Shown here one piece after another: positions 21,808 through 30,287 of a stretch of 43,606 bases of DNA. The position numbers and the translations under genes are program-made. Position 1 is the stretch's first letter, and every line of letters starts with the position of its first letter. The notes under the pieces were generated by a model. That model worked only from the letters and a program-made list of their open reading frames with translations, had not been told where the DNA came from and did no database searches. This stretch comes from Nocardioides sp. IC4_145 (GTDB taxonomy: Bacteria; Actinomycetota; Actinomycetes; Propionibacteriales; Nocardioidaceae), in the NCBI RefSeq assembly GCF_011250565.1, contig NZ_JAANMS010000042.1:1-43606 (forward strand), written 5' to 3'.

Positions 21808-24000
21808 GTGTTCAGCGCGCTCGGCAGACTCGCCTCCCGTCGTCCCTGGTTCGTGATCGCCGCCTGGGTGGTGCTCGCCGTCGCCGTCGTCTCCCTGGCG
21901 CCGACGCTCGAGACCACGCAGGAGGAGTCGGAGTTCCTGCCCGACCACTACGAGTCGATCAAGGCGGTGGAGCTGCAGGAGGAGAAGTTCCCGGGCGCGA
22001 CGTCGCCCGCCGCGCTACTGGTCTTCCAGCGTGAGGGCGGTGGGCAGCTGACCGCCGAGGACCAGGCGGCCGCCGGGCGGATCGCCGAGGAGCTCGGGCC
22101 GCGGCTCGGCGCGGAGACGTTCGTCCAGCAGGTCGTGGTCGTCGGTCCGGACGGCGAGCCCAACGTCTCCGAGGACGGCGAGCTGCTGCTCGGGATCGTC
22201 GGCCTGGCCGAGGATGCGACCGGCTTCGACCCCGCCGCGTTCGAGGACGCCGAGGAGCTGCGGACCGACCTCGCCGAGCTCGCCGACGGCACCGGCCTGG
22301 AGGTCACCACGACCGGCTCCGTGCCGCAGGGCCTGGACTCCCAGGAGTCGGGCGAGCGCGCGCTCGCGATCGTCGGCATCGCGACCATCGTGCTCATCGT
22401 CGCGCTGCTCGCGATCATCTTCCGCAGCGTGATCATCTGCCTGCTGCCGATCGTTGTCGTGACGCTCGTGTCGATGGTGGCCACCGGCCTGATCGGCTGG
22501 GCCAACGAGGCCTTCGACCTCAAGGCCGACGCCTCGATCGAGACGATCCTGGTCGTCGTCCTCTACGGCATCGGCACCGACTACATCCTGTTCTTCCTCT
22601 TCCGCTACCGCGAGCGCCTGCGCCAGGGCGCCGACACCCGGGCCGCCGTCGTGCACGCGCTGGAGCGGGCCGGCGAGGCGATCGCCTCCGCCGGCGGCGC
22701 GGTCATCGTCGCGTTCCTCGCGCTGCTGCTCAGCTCGCTCGGGGTCTTCCAGGCGATCGGCCCCGCGCTGGCGATCGCCGTCGCGGTCACCCTGGTCGCC
22801 GCCCTCACCCTCGTGCCGGCCGTCGTCACGGTCCTCGGGCGCGCGCTCTTCTGGCCGTCGAGGAAGTGGCGCGAGGAGCCGGAGGCGGCCCGCTTCGCCC
22901 GCGCCGGCACGAGCCTGGGCCGGCGGCCGGGCTCCTTCGCGCTCGGGTCGGGCGCGGTGCTGGCGGCGCTCGCGGTCTTCGCGTTCGGGTTCAACCCGTC
23001 GTTCGACTTCAACTCCAGCCTCCCCGACGACGTCGAGTCGACCCAGGCGCTGGAGACGTTCCAGGACCACTTCGCCGCCGGTGCGAGCGAGCCGGTGCCG
23101 GTGCTGCTGCAGTCCTCCGACGGACAGCTGGCGCCGGACGCGCTCGAGCAGTTCCGCACCGACCTCGAGGGGGCCGAGGGCGTCGCACAGGTCTACCCGG
23201 GCACGCCGTCGGAGGACGGCACGACCGCGCAGTTCATGATGGTGCTCGACAACGACCCCGTCTCCGACGCGGCGCTCCAGGACGTCAAGGGCCCCATCCG
23301 CGACCAGGCGCACGAGTCCGCACCCGAGGGCACCGAGGCGTTCGTCGGCGGCACGCCGGGCATCTTCGCCGACCTCCAGGACGCGATGGTCCGCGACTAC
23401 ACGGTCGTCTTCCCGGTCGCGGCGCTCGTCATCATGCTGATCCTCGCCCTGCTGCTGCGCAGCCTGGTCGCCCCGCTGTACCTCATGGCCGCGGTCGGGC
23501 TGAGCTTCGCGGCGACCCTCGGTGCGACGGTCATCGTCTTCCAGCACCTCGGCGGCGAGAGCGGCCTGATCTTCATGCTGCCGATCTACATCTACCTGTT
23601 CGTCACCGCGCTCGGCACCGACTACAACATCTTGATGATCGCCCGCCTCCGCGAGGAGGCCCGCGAGGGCAAGGACCCCCGGGCGGCCGCGGCCGAGGCG
23701 CTCAAGCACGCCGGCCCGACCATCGCCGCCGCGGGCGTCATCCTCGCCGGAACGTTCGCCTCGCTGATGCTCAGTGGCAACAGCCTGATGATGTCGATGG
23801 GCTTCGCCCTGTCGTTCGGGATCATCATCGCGGCCTTCGTCATGTCGATGTTCTTCACCCCCGCCCTCACCGCGCTCATCGGGCACGCCGCTTGGTGGCC
23901 CGGCCACGCGGACGAGAAGCGCGGCCCCCGGTCGGGCTCGGGCTCGAGCTCCGACGCCGGCCCGTCCGACCGCGGCGCCGAGGTCTCGGCCGGCATGTAG
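21808..24000 (+). CDS. MMPL-family transporter
   Basis: A 730-aa RND-superfamily exporter of lipids or other hydrophobic compounds, driven by the proton gradient. An N-terminal span (FVIAAWVVLAVAVVSLAP) and an extracytoplasmic loop are followed by five closely spaced spans (about residues 185-350). A second loop and a second group of spans (about 530-690) then follow. Both halves carry the MMPL motif, YGIGTDYILFFLFRYRER and ALGTDYNILMIARLREEA, containing the Asp-Tyr pair used in proton coupling. The C-terminus is a short Ser/Gly-rich tail. The GTG at 21808 is supported by the N-terminal span and the leaderless spacing; a TTG at 21802 is less likely. No TetR regulator gene is adjacent. Confidence 0.92.
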   Translation: MFSALGRLASRRPWFVIAAWVVLAVAVVSLAPTLETTQEESEFLPDHYESIKAVELQEEKFPGATSPAALLVFQREGGGQLTAEDQAAAGRIAEELGPRLGAETFVQQVVVVGPDGEPNVSEDGELLLGIVGLAEDATGFDPAAFEDAEELRTDLAELADGTGLEVTTTGSVPQGLDSQESGERALAIVGIATIVLIVALLAIIFRSVIICLLPIVVVTLVSMVATGLIGWANEAFDLKADASIETILVVVLYGIGTDYILFFLFRYRERLRQGADTRAAVVHALERAGEAIASAGGAVIVAFLALLLSSLGVFQAIGPALAIAVAVTLVAALTLVPAVVTVLGRALFWPSRKWREEPEAARFARAGTSLGRRPGSFALGSGAVLAALAVFAFGFNPSFDFNSSLPDDVESTQALETFQDHFAAGASEPVPVLLQSSDGQLAPDALEQFRTDLEGAEGVAQVYPGTPSEDGTTAQFMMVLDNDPVSDAALQDVKGPIRDQAHESAPEGTEAFVGGTPGIFADLQDAMVRDYTVVFPVAALVIMLILALLLRSLVAPLYLMAAVGLSFAATLGATVIVFQHLGGESGLIFMLPIYIYLFVTALGTDYNILMIARLREEAREGKDPRAAAAEALKHAGPTIAAAGVILAGTFASLMLSGNSLMMSMGFALSFGIIIAAFVMSMFFTPALTALIGHAAWWPGHADEKRGPRSGSGSSSDAGPSDRGAEVSAGM

Positions 24001-24063
24001 CCGGCCGGAGCTCCGGCGTGCTCCGCGGGGTCTCGGGTGGGTGCTCGAGGCCGCCGCGGCACA

Positions 24064-24107
24064 TGTAACGCACAGTTACACACTGTGTAGGCACGTTGCA
24101 GCGTGCC
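24064..24107. promoter_or_regulatory. Nested operator-like palindromes in a convergent gap
   Basis: TGTAAC-N5-GTTACA (24064-24080), ACACA-C-TGTGT (24078-24088) and GGCACG-N6-CGTGCC (24090-24107) lie side by side in a locally AT-richer stretch. The first resembles TetR-family operators. They sit between the 3' ends of the MMPL gene and tsaD, where no annotated gene starts. Confidence 0.45.
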
Positions 24108-24169
24108 GACACAGCAGCGAACGGTCCGTTACAAGCCCGGGCCGGCCCGCGCACCTCGGGAGCGGAGCG

Positions 24170-25225
24170 CTAGACGAGCACCTCGGTGACGGGGAGCGAG
24201 GAGTCGGCGGGCAGGTCGAGGGGCGAGGGGGTGCGGCCGCGGGCGACCATCTCGGCGCCGAGGGCGGCGACCATGGCGCCGTTGTCGGTGCACAGGCCGG
24301 GGCGGGGCACGCGGACGCGGATGCCGAGCTTGGCGGCCCGCTCCTCGGCGAGGTGGCGCAGGCGGGAGTTGGCGGCGACGCCGCCGCCGATGAGCAGGTC
24401 CTCGATGCCCTCCGACGAGGCGGCGTCGAGCGCCTTGCGCACCAGCACGTCGCAGACGGCCTCCTGGAACGACGCCGCGACGTCGGCCACGGGGACCGGT
24501 TCGCCGGACCGCTCGCGCGCCTCGACCCACCGGGCCACCGCGGTCTTGAGGCCGGAGAAGGAGAAGTCGAACCGGTGCCGCTCGAGGTCGCGGCGCGAGG
24601 TCAGGCCGCGCGGGAAGTCGACGTACACCGAGGAGCCCTCGCGGGCGGCCCGGTCGATGTGCGGGCCGCCCGGGAACGGCAGGCCGAGCAGCCGCGCCAC
24701 CTTGTCGAACGCCTCGCCGGCCGCGTCGTCGATCGTCGCGCCCATGGGGTCGACGCCGCCGTCGGCGCCGGTCACGTCGGTGACGCGCAGCAGGCTGGAG
24801 TGGCCGCCGCTGACGAGCATCGCGACGCACGGCTCGGGCAGCGCGCCGTGCTCGAGCTGGTCGACGGCGACGTGGGCGGCGAGGTGGTTGACGCCGTACA
24901 GGGGCTTGTCCAGCCCGATCGCCAGCGCCTTGGCCGCGGCGACGCCGACGAGCAGGGCGCCGGCGAGGCCGGGTCCGCTCGTGACGGCGATCGCGTCGAC
25001 GTCGGAGGGGCGGATGCCGGCGGTCTCGCAGGCGCGCTCGATCGTCGGCACCATCGCCTCGAGGTGGGCCCGGCTGGCGACCTCGGGCACCACGCCGCCG
25101 AAGCGGGCGTGCTCGTCGACGCTGCTGGCCACCGCGTCGGCGAGCAGCTCGTGGCCGCGGACGATGCCGACGCCGGTCTCGTCGCAGGAGGTCTCGATGC
25201 CGAGCACGAGGGGGGCGTCCGTCAC
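24170..25225 (-). CDS. tsaD: tRNA N6-adenosine threonylcarbamoyltransferase TsaD
   Basis: Transfers threonylcarbamoyl to A37 of ANN-decoding tRNAs, together with TsaB and TsaE. The 351-aa protein has the ASKHA start [11 protein letters not shown], the iron-binding HxxxH in [10 protein letters not shown], the loop [10 protein letters not shown] and the late motif [14 protein letters not shown]. The GTG at 25225 is the only good start; GGAG lies very close and CACAAT is 6 nt upstream, so it may be leaderless. In actinobacteria tsaD usually follows rimI directly. Here a plus-strand GNAT gene separates them. Confidence 0.96.
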   Translation of the reverse strand: MTDAPLVLGIETSCDETGVGIVRGHELLADAVASSVDEHARFGGVVPEVASRAHLEAMVPTIERACETAGIRPSDVDAIAVTSGPGLAGALLVGVAAAKALAIGLDKPLYGVNHLAAHVAVDQLEHGALPEPCVAMLVSGGHSSLLRVTDVTGADGGVDPMGATIDDAAGEAFDKVARLLGLPFPGGPHIDRAAREGSSVYVDFPRGLTSRRDLERHRFDFSFSGLKTAVARWVEARERSGEPVPVADVAASFQEAVCDVLVRKALDAASSEGIEDLLIGGGVAANSRLRHLAEERAAKLGIRVRVPRPGLCTDNGAMVAALGAEMVARGRTPSPLDLPADSSLPVTEVLV

Positions 25226-25257
25226 GGCTCCATTGTGCGCGGTGGAGGATGACCGGC

Positions 25258-25971
25258 GTGCGTGAGGTGTCGGGGGCGGGGCTCGAGCAGCTCGCGGCGG
25301 CCAGCCAGGTGCCGTTCGTGCGGCACACCGTCGGCTCGGCGACGTACGACGTCGCGTGGGTGCGCGGCGACGCGGTCGTCGTCCACAACCTGCGCCACAC
25401 CGTCGCCCTCGGCCCGGCGGGCGACCTCGGCCCGCTGCTCGCCGAGCTGGCCGAGCGGTTCGTGCCGGAGCGGCTGACGGTCGAGGAGGCGGCGCACGAC
25501 GCGCTGCCCGCGGCCTGGCACCACGGGGTCCGGGGCCACTGGCACTGGATGCGCTGCACCACCCCCGCTCCCCCGCCGGCGGTGCCGCTCGAGGAGGTCA
25601 GCGACCCCGTAGCGATCAACGCGGTGCTCGACGCCGCGCAGCCCGACACGTTCGGCCGGCCCGGCACCCCGGGGATCGAGGGCTGGCTGGGCGTGCGGGA
25701 GGGCGGGCTGCTGGTCGGCGTGGGAGCGGTACGCCGTGACCCGGACGGCAGCGGGCACCTGCGGGCCGTCTCGGTGCTGCCGGAGGCGACCGGCCGCGGT
25801 CTCGGGCTGGCCCTGTCGCAGGGGCTCACCCGGCGGGCGATGGACCGGCCGCCGGACGTCGCGACGCTCGGGGTGTACACCGACAACCTGCCGGCGCTGC
25901 GGGTCTACGGCCGGCTGGCGTACCGGACCGAGCACACCTTCCTGTCGGGCCCGGTCAGCAGCCCTTCCTGA
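25258..25971 (+). CDS. GNAT-family N-acetyltransferase
   Basis: A protein of about 237 aa. The C-terminal half (about residues 115-235) is a GNAT fold with acetyl-CoA loop [18 protein letters not shown] and terminal [20 protein letters not shown]. The N-terminal half is unrecognised and may be a degenerate second GNAT domain. The GTG at 25258 was chosen because GGTGGAGG is 9 nt upstream; an ATG at 25249 abuts that site directly. It is inserted in opposite orientation between rimI and tsaD, and its last 17 bp overlap the rimI 3' end. The substrate is unknown. Confidence 0.82.
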   Translation: MREVSGAGLEQLAAASQVPFVRHTVGSATYDVAWVRGDAVVVHNLRHTVALGPAGDLGPLLAELAERFVPERLTVEEAAHDALPAAWHHGVRGHWHWMRCTTPAPPPAVPLEEVSDPVAINAVLDAAQPDTFGRPGTPGIEGWLGVREGGLLVGVGAVRRDPDGSGHLRAVSVLPEATGRGLGLALSQGLTRRAMDRPPDVATLGVYTDNLPALRVYGRLAYRTEHTFLSGPVSSPS

Positions 25972-26416
25972 GCCCGCGGCGCAGGACGACCGCGGTCGCC
26001 CCGTCGCGGTAGTAGCGCCGCCGCCGGTCGACCTCGACGAACCCGCGCGCGGCGTAGAACGCCAGCGCCCCCGCGTTGTCCTCGCGGACCTCGAGCAGCA
26101 GCCGCTCCGCGCCGCCCGCCCTCGACCGCGCGACCACCTCGTCCAGCAAGGCGGTCGCGTGGCCGCCGCGCCGGGCGGTCGGCGTGACCGCGATCCGCTG
26201 GAGCTCGGCGACGTCGGCGACGATGCTCGCGACCGCGTGGCCGACCACCGGGCTGTCGGGGCCGTCGGCCTCGGCGACCAGGTAGACCACCGTCGGCACC
26301 TCGCCGGCCAGCCCCGCCTCGACCAGCCCGCGCGACCAGGCGTCGGCGCCGAGGCACTCCTCCTCGAGCGCGGCGACCGCGTCGAGGTCGGCGGGCGTGG
26401 CGGCGCGCACGCTCAC
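25955..26416 (-). CDS. rimI: Ribosomal protein S18-alanine N-acetyltransferase RimI-like
   Basis: A 153-aa single-domain GNAT enzyme. The core has the strand ELQRIAVTP, the acetyl-CoA loop TARRGGHATALLDEVV and LLLEVREDNAGALAFYAARGF, which is typical of RimI. It lies 10 bp after tsaB in the usual tsaE-tsaB-rimI order. It would acetylate the N-terminus of ribosomal protein S18, though in actinobacteria the specificity may be broader. The GTG at 26416 gives MSVRAATPADLDAV, the expected start. Confidence 0.9.
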   Translation of the reverse strand: MSVRAATPADLDAVAALEEECLGADAWSRGLVEAGLAGEVPTVVYLVAEADGPDSPVVGHAVASIVADVAELQRIAVTPTARRGGHATALLDEVVARSRAGGAERLLLEVREDNAGALAFYAARGFVEVDRRRRYYRDGATAVVLRRGLRKGC

Positions 26417-26426
26417 CGGAGGGCCC

Positions 26427-27068
26427 TCACGAGACCGGCTTGGGCTTGCCGGGCATCTCGGCGTCGGGCCGCCGCAGGTACAACGGCTCGGGGTCGACCA
26501 GCTCGGCCCGCTCCTCGGTCACCACCCGCGCCAGCCACCCGGCGCTCGGCCGGACCGGGCCACGAGCGTCCGGGAACGCGTCGGGGTAGAGCACCGCGCC
26601 CTCGCCGACGACCGGCCGCTCGGTCGCCACGACGGCCGGGCGCTCGACGACCGGCCCGTCCAGCCGCGTGCCGTCGGCGTCGTACGTCGCCAGGTAGACC
26701 TCCTTGCGGCGCGCGTCGGTCGCGACGCAGAAGTCCGTGCCGATCCCGCCGTCCGCGGCCTCGGCGGCGAGCACGTCGAGCGAGCACACGCCGTACACCG
26801 GCACGTCCAGCACGAACCCCAGCGTCCGCGCGGTGACCAGCCCGACCCGCAGGCCGGTGAACGGGCCGGGGCCGACGCCGGCGGCGACCGCGGTGAGGTC
26901 CTGGCGGACCGCGCCGACCTGCTCGAGCGCGGCGGCGACGAGCGGGGCGAGCTGCTCGCCGTGCTTCATGGAGCGCTCCGAGACGAGCTCGGCGACGACG
27001 TCCTCGCCGTCATGGAGCGCGACGGTGACGAAGGGGGTGGCGGTGTCGAGGGCGAGCAGCAGGGTCAT
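26427..27068 (-). CDS. tsaB: tRNA threonylcarbamoyladenosine biosynthesis protein TsaB
   Basis: A non-catalytic ASKHA partner of TsaD needed for t6A37 formation. The 213-aa protein begins LLLALDTATPFVTVAL and contains MKHGEQLAPLVAAALE and the family signature GVGPGPFTGLRVGLVTAR. The ATG at 27068 shares ATGA with the stop of the GNAT-TsaE gene, which fits equimolar production with its partner. Confidence 0.95.
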   Translation of the reverse strand: MTLLLALDTATPFVTVALHDGEDVVAELVSERSMKHGEQLAPLVAAALEQVGAVRQDLTAVAAGVGPGPFTGLRVGLVTARTLGFVLDVPVYGVCSLDVLAAEAADGGIGTDFCVATDARRKEVYLATYDADGTRLDGPVVERPAVVATERPVVGEGAVLYPDAFPDARGPVRPSAGWLARVVTEERAELVDPEPLYLRRPDAEMPGKPKPVS

Positions 27069-28027
27069 CCGAGTCCTCGGAAGGAGAGGGCGTGCCAGCG
27101 GGGGCCCACCGGGGTGATCTCGACCCGGCGCGGGTCGAGCACGTCGTCGGCGTCGCTGGGAGATCCCGTGCTGTGCGACCCGTCGGGCACCTCGTCGGCC
27201 TCGGCCCGGACAATGCGGACCTCGAGCCGGGAGTCGGTGAGCCCCTCGGCGAGCCCCTCGCCCCACTCGACCACGGTGACGGCGGTGTCCAGGTCGGTGT
27301 CGAGGTCGAGGTCGTCGAGCTCCTCCATGCCGCCGAGCCGGTAGGCGTCGACGTGGACGAGCGCGGGTCCGTCGACCAGCGACGGGTGGACGCGGGCGAT
27401 GACGAACGTCGGCGAGGTGATCTGGCCGCGCACGCCGAGACCCGCGCCGATGCCCTGGGTGAGCGTGGTCTTGCCGGCGCCGAGCTCGCCGCTGAGCACG
27501 ATCAGGTCGCCCGGCGCGAGCTGGCCCGCGAGCGAGCGGCCGAGCGCGTGCATCGCGTCGGGGGTGGGCGCCTGGAAGACGGCGGTCCGCAGCGGCCGGC
27601 GCATCTCGACCAGCGGCGAGCGCCGGTCGATCTCGCGGAACCCCTGCCGGTCCCAGAACCGGATGGTGCGGGGCAGCTCCTCGCGCGCCACGACCGTCAC
27701 GTCGTCGTACCCCTCCGCGTGGTCGACGACCGCGTCGATGAGCCGCCCGGCGATGCCGTGGCCCTGGGCGGACGGCACGACGCCGAACCGGCGCAGGTAA
27801 ACGGTGTTGCCGACCGGGTCGAGGACCAGCGCGCCGACGGGGTCGCCGTCGAGGCAGGCGAGCAGCCCGCCGTGCGGCGTGAGCAGCGCGGCGATCGACT
27901 CCTCGGTCTCGCTGAGCGCGTCGGCCGGCGGGTCGAGCGGTGGTCTGGCGGCGAAGGCCTCCTGCACCACCCGCAGCACCTGCGCGGCCGACTCCGGCCC
28001 CACGCGCACGACCTGGACGTCGCTCAC
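27065..28027 (-). CDS. tsaE: GNAT - TsaE fusion (t6A ATPase subunit with N-terminal acetyltransferase domain)
   Basis: A 320-aa two-domain protein. Residues about 5-145 form a GNAT fold (VYLRRFGVVPSAQGHGIAGR, then RTIRFWDRQGFREIDRR). Residues about 150-320 are TsaE, with P-loop GELGAGKTT (180-188), SPTFVI (205-210), HVDAYRL (225-231) and VEWGEG (253-258). Stand-alone TsaE is about 150 aa. No stop or ribosome site separates the domains, so the fusion is read directly from the frame. The GTG at 28027 shares GTGA with the hydrolase gene upstream, and AAGGAG lies about 10 nt before it. What the GNAT domain acetylates is unknown. Confidence 0.9.
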   Translation of the reverse strand: MSDVQVVRVGPESAAQVLRVVQEAFAARPPLDPPADALSETEESIAALLTPHGGLLACLDGDPVGALVLDPVGNTVYLRRFGVVPSAQGHGIAGRLIDAVVDHAEGYDDVTVVAREELPRTIRFWDRQGFREIDRRSPLVEMRRPLRTAVFQAPTPDAMHALGRSLAGQLAPGDLIVLSGELGAGKTTLTQGIGAGLGVRGQITSPTFVIARVHPSLVDGPALVHVDAYRLGGMEELDDLDLDTDLDTAVTVVEWGEGLAEGLTDSRLEVRIVRAEADEVPDGSHSTGSPSDADDVLDPRRVEITPVGPRWHALSFRGLG

Positions 28028-29106
28028 CCTGCCAGCTCCTTCTCCCCTGCCGCAGCCAGCAGCCGGCCGAGCTCCGCGTCGACCTGCTCGTGCCGCTCCA
28101 GCACCACCATGTGCCCGGCTCCGTCGACCTCCACCAGGCGCGACCCCCGGATCCGCGAGTGCAGCTTGCGGCTGTGGCCGATCGACGTCAGCCGGTCGGC
28201 GGTGCCGCAGACGACCGTCGTCGGCACCCGACCGAGCACCTCGACGGCGTCGAACTTGTCCAGCCCGCCGAAGGCCGGGAAGAACTCCGCGACCACCTCG
28301 TACGGCGTCGCCGACAGCATCCCGTCGACGAACTCGACGTAGGCCGCCGGCACGTCGTCGCCGAACGCGAACACGTCCGTGGCGACCATCGCCACCGCCT
28401 TGCCCAGCCGTCGCAGCCGGTCGACGCTGGTGTGCCGGCGGGCGAGCGTCGCGACCGTCCGCTGCGCCAGCGGCAGGCCGATCTTGGCCGGCACCACCGG
28501 CAGCAGCAGCCGCCCGACGTTGAGGCCGCCGGCCGTCGTGCTGATGAGGCCGACCGCCGCCACCCGGTCGCCGAAGAGCTCCGGGTGCTGCTCGGCGAGG
28601 GCGACCACCGTCATGCCGCCCATCGAGTGGCCGACGACCACGACCGGGCCGTCGGGGACGACCTCGTCGAGGATGCGGGCCAGGTCGCGGCCGAGCTGGT
28701 CGATGGTCGCGTGCTCGACGTCGGAGCGGCCGGACCGCCCGTGCGAGCGCTGGTCGTAGAGGACCGTGCGGACCCCGGCGCGGCGCAGGTGCAGCCGCTG
28801 GAAGTGCCAGCAGTCGAGGGTCAGCGCGTAGCCGTGGACGAGCACGACCGTCACGTCCGAGCCGGCGCCGGTCCCGCTGTGCTCCGGCTCGTCGACCTCG
28901 ACGTGCAGCGGCACGCCGTCGTCGGCGACGACCGTCAGCGGAGCGGCGCGCAGCGAGCCGAGGGGCACGTCCGGGTGGTCCTGCGGCGGCGGACCGGGCC
29001 GACGGGACAGTGCGCGGCGGTGGTGGGTGACGCCGAACGCGGTGCCGGCCGCAGCCACTCCGGCTGCGCCGAGAGCGGTGAACCCGAGGGTCCGGCGGGG
29101 GCTCAC
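28024..29106 (-). CDS. Alpha/beta hydrolase with N-terminal membrane anchor
   Basis: A 360-aa serine hydrolase. A short hydrophobic N-terminal segment (TLGFTALGAAGVAAAGTAFG) suggests an anchor or signal sequence. The hydrolase fold shows the oxyanion loop VLVHGYALT, the nucleophile elbow VVVGHSMGGM, the acid region VVCGTADRLT and the catalytic His in VDGAGHMVVLERHE. A gene of this kind between alr and tsaE is common in actinobacteria, but its substrate is unknown. It overlaps alr and the GNAT-TsaE gene by 4 nt each (GTGA at both ends), so the three are probably co-translated. Confidence 0.9.
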   Translation of the reverse strand: MSPRRTLGFTALGAAGVAAAGTAFGVTHHRRALSRRPGPPPQDHPDVPLGSLRAAPLTVVADDGVPLHVEVDEPEHSGTGAGSDVTVVLVHGYALTLDCWHFQRLHLRRAGVRTVLYDQRSHGRSGRSDVEHATIDQLGRDLARILDEVVPDGPVVVVGHSMGGMTVVALAEQHPELFGDRVAAVGLISTTAGGLNVGRLLLPVVPAKIGLPLAQRTVATLARRHTSVDRLRRLGKAVAMVATDVFAFGDDVPAAYVEFVDGMLSATPYEVVAEFFPAFGGLDKFDAVEVLGRVPTTVVCGTADRLTSIGHSRKLHSRIRGSRLVEVDGAGHMVVLERHEQVDAELGRLLAAAGEKELAG

Positions 29107-30248
29107 GCGGGTGCCTCGCTGTCGACGTGGGTGCGGACCACCCGGCTGCCACCGAACCGGGTGACGATCTCGTAGCTGATCGTCCCTGCCGCCTCGGCCC
29201 AGTCCTGCGCGGTCGGGGCCCCGTCGCGGCCGGTGCCGAAGAGGACCACGTCGGTGCCCGGCTCGGGCCGTTCCCCGTCGAGGTCCACCACGAGCTGGTC
29301 CATGCAGACGCGGCCGCGGACGGGTCGCTGCGCCCCGGCGATCCCCACCGAGGCGCGGTTGCTGAGCGAGCGCGGCACGCCGTCGCCGTACCCCACCGGC
29401 ACCAGGCCCAACGTCGTCGCCCGGTCCGCGACCCAGGTGTGGCCGTAGGAGACGCCGGCGCCGGCCTCGACGTCCTTGACCATCGCCAGCGTCGCACGGG
29501 CGGTCATCGCGGGCACCAGCCCGAGGTCGGGGGTGTGGCCGGGCGCGGGGTCGAGGCCGTAGGACGCGATGCCGCACCGGACCAGGTCGAAGCGCGCGCT
29601 CGGCCGCAGGATCGCCGCCGCGCTGTTGGCGAAGTGGCGCACCTCCGGCTCGAGGCCGGCCGCCGCCGCGACGTCGAGCGCGTCGCGGAAGACCTGCTCC
29701 TGGCTGTCGTTGGCCGGGTCGTCGGGCTCGTCGGCCGAGGCCGGGTGGGTCCAGATGCCGGTGACGCGCCAGTGGCCGGCGACCTCGCCGGCCCGGGCGG
29801 CCTCGACGAGCGCCGGCCAGTCGGCGTACGTCGACCCGCCGCGCGACAGGCCGGTGTCGATCTTCAGCTGGAGGCGGGCCGGCGTGCCCACGCGGCCGAC
29901 GGCGGCCTCGACCTCGGCCAGCTCGGCGAGGGAGTACGCCGTGACGTCGACGCCGGCGGCGATCGCAGCGGCTTGGTCCTCTCCCGGCACGGTCAGCCAG
30001 CACAGCACCCGTCCGGTGTCGCCCGCCGCCCGCAGCGCGAGCGCCTCGTCGATCGTCGCGACCCCCAGCCAGCTCGAGCCGGCCTCGCGCGCGGCGCGGG
30101 CGACCTCGACCATGCCGTGGCCGTACCCGTCGGCCTTGACCACCGTCATCATCGCGACGCCGCAGTGCTCGGCCAGCGTGCGCACGTTGTGCCGGATCGC
30201 CGCGAGGTCGACGACCACCTCGGCGCGCGGGACCGGCAAGGGGCTCAT
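29103..30248 (-). CDS. alr: Alanine racemase
   Basis: PLP-dependent interconversion of L- and D-alanine for peptidoglycan. The 381-aa protein carries the PLP lysine in VVKADGYGHG, the catalytic Tyr in AGVSYGHTWV and the motif RGRVCMDQLVVDL. The ATG at 30248 was chosen because GGAGG lies 10 nt before it; a GTG at 30266 in the same frame would overlap that site. The gap to nnr is 39 bp with no clear terminator, so nnr-alr and the four genes beyond may form one operon. Confidence 0.95.
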   Translation of the reverse strand: MSPLPVPRAEVVVDLAAIRHNVRTLAEHCGVAMMTVVKADGYGHGMVEVARAAREAGSSWLGVATIDEALALRAAGDTGRVLCWLTVPGEDQAAAIAAGVDVTAYSLAELAEVEAAVGRVGTPARLQLKIDTGLSRGGSTYADWPALVEAARAGEVAGHWRVTGIWTHPASADEPDDPANDSQEQVFRDALDVAAAAGLEPEVRHFANSAAAILRPSARFDLVRCGIASYGLDPAPGHTPDLGLVPAMTARATLAMVKDVEAGAGVSYGHTWVADRATTLGLVPVGYGDGVPRSLSNRASVGIAGAQRPVRGRVCMDQLVVDLDGERPEPGTDVVLFGTGRDGAPTAQDWAEAAGTISYEIVTRFGGSRVVRTHVDSEAPA

Positions 30249-30287
30249 GGCCGTCCATCCTCCCACCGTGCCGGGTGGGCGGCGCGG

